Part shown: one piece after another, positions 5,421 through 6,917 of the stretch
Layout: each line of letters begins with the position of its first letter
How positions within the stretch are numbered: position 1 is the first letter of the stretch
The notes under the pieces: model-generated
What the model saw: only the letters and a program-made list of their open reading frames with translations
Databases searched by the model: none
Told to the model about the DNA's origin: nothing
Program-made: the position numbers and the translations under genes
DNA from: an uncultured Clostridia bacterium
GTDB lineage: Bacteria; Bacillota; Clostridia; Oscillospirales; Oscillospiraceae
Length of the DNA stretch: 6,917 nucleotides
NCBI GenBank assembly: GCA_937915065.1
Contig: CALDMR010000109.1
Span: forward strand, 1-6,917
Direction: 5' to 3'

Positions 5421-6917
5421 ACGAGAAATGCTGGACCGCCTGCACAGCGCTGTGGCCCATGCTGCGCCCAGCGATGTGGACAGTGTGCTTGCCCGCTGCG
5501 GTGAACAGAAAGGAATCCTGGATATGACACAGGCAACTCAGAAGAATCATAAAACATTCCGTGCTGCGCCCTGGCTGGCAGCAGCTTGCTTAACTTTAGT
5601 AGTGGCCGGCGGCGGTGTGGGCATTTACCAGCAGGCCTACGCCGTACAGAGTACGGTTTCGCTGGATGTGAATCCCAGCGTGGAACTGAAGCTGAACCAG
5701 AAGGAAAAAGTCCTTTCCGCCCGGGCGCTGAACAGCGACGGCGAGAAGATCCTCGAGGGCATGGATCTGAAGGGAACCGATGTTGAAGTGGCGGTAAATG
5801 CGCTGGTGGGTTCTCTGTTAAAGAACGGCTATGTGGATGAATTGGCCAATTCGATTTTGATTTCGGTGGAGGATCCGAACGCCGACCGGGGCGCTGCGCT
5901 GCAGCAGGAAATTTCTGCCGAAGTGGAAACGATTTTGGATGCAGCCTCTGTTCAGGCGGCCATTTTGACCCAGACGGTGCAGGATGACGCCGCCCTGCAG
6001 GCCAAGGCGAATGAATATGGTATCTCCCTGGGCAAGGCCCAGCTGATCGCCGCCATGGTGGCGGGCAGCGATCACCTGACTTTTGAGGATCTGGCAGGCC
6101 TGAGCGTGAACGAGCTGAATCTGCTGGCTACCAACCCGAAAAACGCCCTGCCCGATACGGTGCAGGCCAGCGGCAAGGCCAGCGACAGCGCCTATATCGG
6201 CGCCGAAGCTGCGAAAAAAGCGGCCTATCAGCACGCGGGAGTGAGCGCCGGTCAGGCACAGTGGACTGAGATCGACTTTGACTATGAAAACGGTGTAATG
6301 GTCTACGAAGTGGAATTTACGGCCAATGGCGTGGAGTATGATTATGATGTGAATGCCGCCACCGGCGCGATCGTCAAGTATTCCAGTGAAGGCGGCCAGG
6401 CATCGGGCGGCGTCAACCAGAATCAGGGCAACGCCCAGAGCGGTAAGGATATCGGCGCAGAAGCGGCCAAGGCGGCTGCCCTGAAGCACGCCGGCCTGAG
6501 CGAGAGCAAGGTCACCCTCTTGCGGACGGAGCGCGAATGGGATGACGGCGTGCTGGAGTACCAGGTGGACTTTGTCTGCGGCGGCGTGGAGTACGATTAT
6601 GAAATCGACGGCGCTACCGGTGCGGTGCGCAGCGCTGAACAGGAGCGGCTGGATATGGATGATGCGGATGACGCAGACGATGCGGATGATGACGATGGGC
6701 CGGCCCCTAATGCCGCCGGATACATCGGCGCGGAAAAGGCCAAGGCGGCAGCTTTGAAGCATGCCGGTGTGGCTGCGGCCAATGCCTATGATGTGTCTGT
6801 GGACAGTGAACTGGATGAGAAAGTACCTTGCTACGAGGTGGATTTCAAGTGCGGTGATCTGGAGTATGAATACTCCATTGATGCATCCACCGGCGCGGTG
6901 CTCAGCCACCATTCGGA
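5413..6917 (+). CDS. RsgI-like membrane anti-sigma factor with three PepSY-like repeats (3' end beyond window)
   Basis: At least 501 residues are open to the window end with no stop. Residues 1-52 are a short cytoplasmic segment, presumably contacting the ECF factor; no zinc anti-sigma motif (HxxxCxxC) is seen. One membrane helix lies at about 53-72. The extracytoplasmic part starts with STVSLDVNPSVELKLN (80-95) and VLSARALNSDGEKIL, characteristic of the RsgI middle domain, with Asn87-Pro88 at the bond that self-cleaves in characterised RsgI proteins. A helical region (about 125-245, including EYGISLGKAQLI) follows. Three PepSY-like units lie at about 260-323, 345-406 and 437-499, each with (Y/D)IGAE, KAAALKHAG-like, Y-V-F, VEYDY and ATGA(I/V) elements. 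A Gly/Gln/Asn-rich linker separates units 1 and 2, and an Asp-rich linker (414-428) separates units 2 and 3. The ATG at 5413 has AAGGAG (5398-5403) 9 nt upstream and overlaps the sigma stop by 8 nt. The sensed signal is unknown. Confidence 0.9.
   Translation, partial: MTEREMLDRLHSAVAHAAPSDVDSVLARCGEQKGILDMTQATQKNHKTFRAAPWLAAACLTLVVAGGGVGIYQQAYAVQSTVSLDVNPSVELKLNQKEKVLSARALNSDGEKILEGMDLKGTDVEVAVNALVGSLLKNGYVDELANSILISVEDPNADRGAALQQEISAEVETILDAASVQAAILTQTVQDDAALQAKANEYGISLGKAQLIAAMVAGSDHLTFEDLAGLSVNELNLLATNPKNALPDTVQASGKASDSAYIGAEAAKKAAYQHAGVSAGQAQWTEIDFDYENGVMVYEVEFTANGVEYDYDVNAATGAIVKYSSEGGQASGGVNQNQGNAQSGKDIGAEAAKAAALKHAGLSESKVTLLRTEREWDDGVLEYQVDFVCGGVEYDYEIDGATGAVRSAEQERLDMDDADDADDADDDDGPAPNAAGYIGAEKAKAAALKHAGVAAANAYDVSVDSELDEKVPCYEVDFKCGDLEYEYSIDASTGAVLSHHS
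6652..6698 (+). repeat. GAT/GAC-rich tandem codon tract encoding an acidic linker
   Basis: Within the anti-sigma gene, repeats of GATGCGGATGAC-like units encode an Asp/Ala run (about residues 414-428) between PepSY-like units 2 and 3. Such tracts can vary in length by slippage. The protein segment is likely a flexible, highly charged linker, and calcium binding is possible but not shown by a defined motif. Confidence 0.65.

Noticed and set aside
5818..6912. Long open frame (364 codons) on the minus strand near the right end
   Set aside because: It is antisense to the PepSY-like repeats of the anti-sigma gene. Its His/Ile-rich repetitive translation follows from that repeat structure.

Overview
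The window looks like chromosomal DNA of a GC-rich, low-oxygen Gram-positive bacterium of class Clostridia. An Oscillospiraceae/Ruminococcaceae gut commensal (Faecalibacterium, Gemmiger or Subdoligranulum type) would fit. This rests on strong AGGAGG-type ribosome binding sites, sigma-A-like promoters, a Bce-type antimicrobial-peptide module, and an RsgI-like anti-sigma factor paired with an ECF sigma factor. The taxonomic guess is inference; no rRNA or other phylogenetic marker is present.

Left part (1-2199, minus strand): a Bce-type peptide sensing and detoxification module. Transcription runs right to left. A sigma-A promoter (2171-2199) drives an OmpR-family response regulator, whose stop overlaps by 11 nt the TTG start of a short intramembrane-sensing histidine kinase. 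After a 112-bp gap comes an ABC transporter ATPase cut by the left edge. The gap holds a perfect CTTACA-N4-TGTAAG dyad, a second half-site 21 bp away and an extended -10. That is what is expected if the phosphorylated regulator switches on the transporter. The permease should lie just outside the window.

Middle (2236-2797, plus strand): a divergent promoter and a small multi-pass membrane protein of unknown function. The gene is clearly AT-rich (about 39% G+C by hand count of 2341-2800) compared with its GC-rich neighbours, which suggests separate ancestry. It is followed by a 193-bp intergenic region with a 20-bp perfect inverted repeat (2883-2927) nested inside an outer TATACC/GGTATA pair. 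This resembles a REP- or MITE-like unit and is not a canonical terminator.

Right of centre (2991-4726, plus strand): a two-gene operon with a 4-nt ATGA overlap. It encodes an MtnA-family sugar-1-phosphate isomerase and a zinc-dependent class II aldolase. Together they fit an oxygen-independent salvage route that converts 5-methylthioribose-1-P or 5-deoxyribose-1-P to dihydroxyacetone phosphate plus a short aldehyde.

Right end (4727-6917, plus strand): an intergenic region with several inverted repeats, then an ECF sigma factor overlapping by 8 nt a membrane-anchored anti-sigma factor that runs off the right edge. The anti-sigma protein has a short cytoplasmic segment, one transmembrane helix, an RsgI-type extracytoplasmic domain with the Asn-Pro motif known for self-cleavage in RsgI, and three PepSY-like repeats. 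No rRNA, tRNA, CRISPR array or transposase gene was seen, and no stretch longer than 300 bases lacks a gene.
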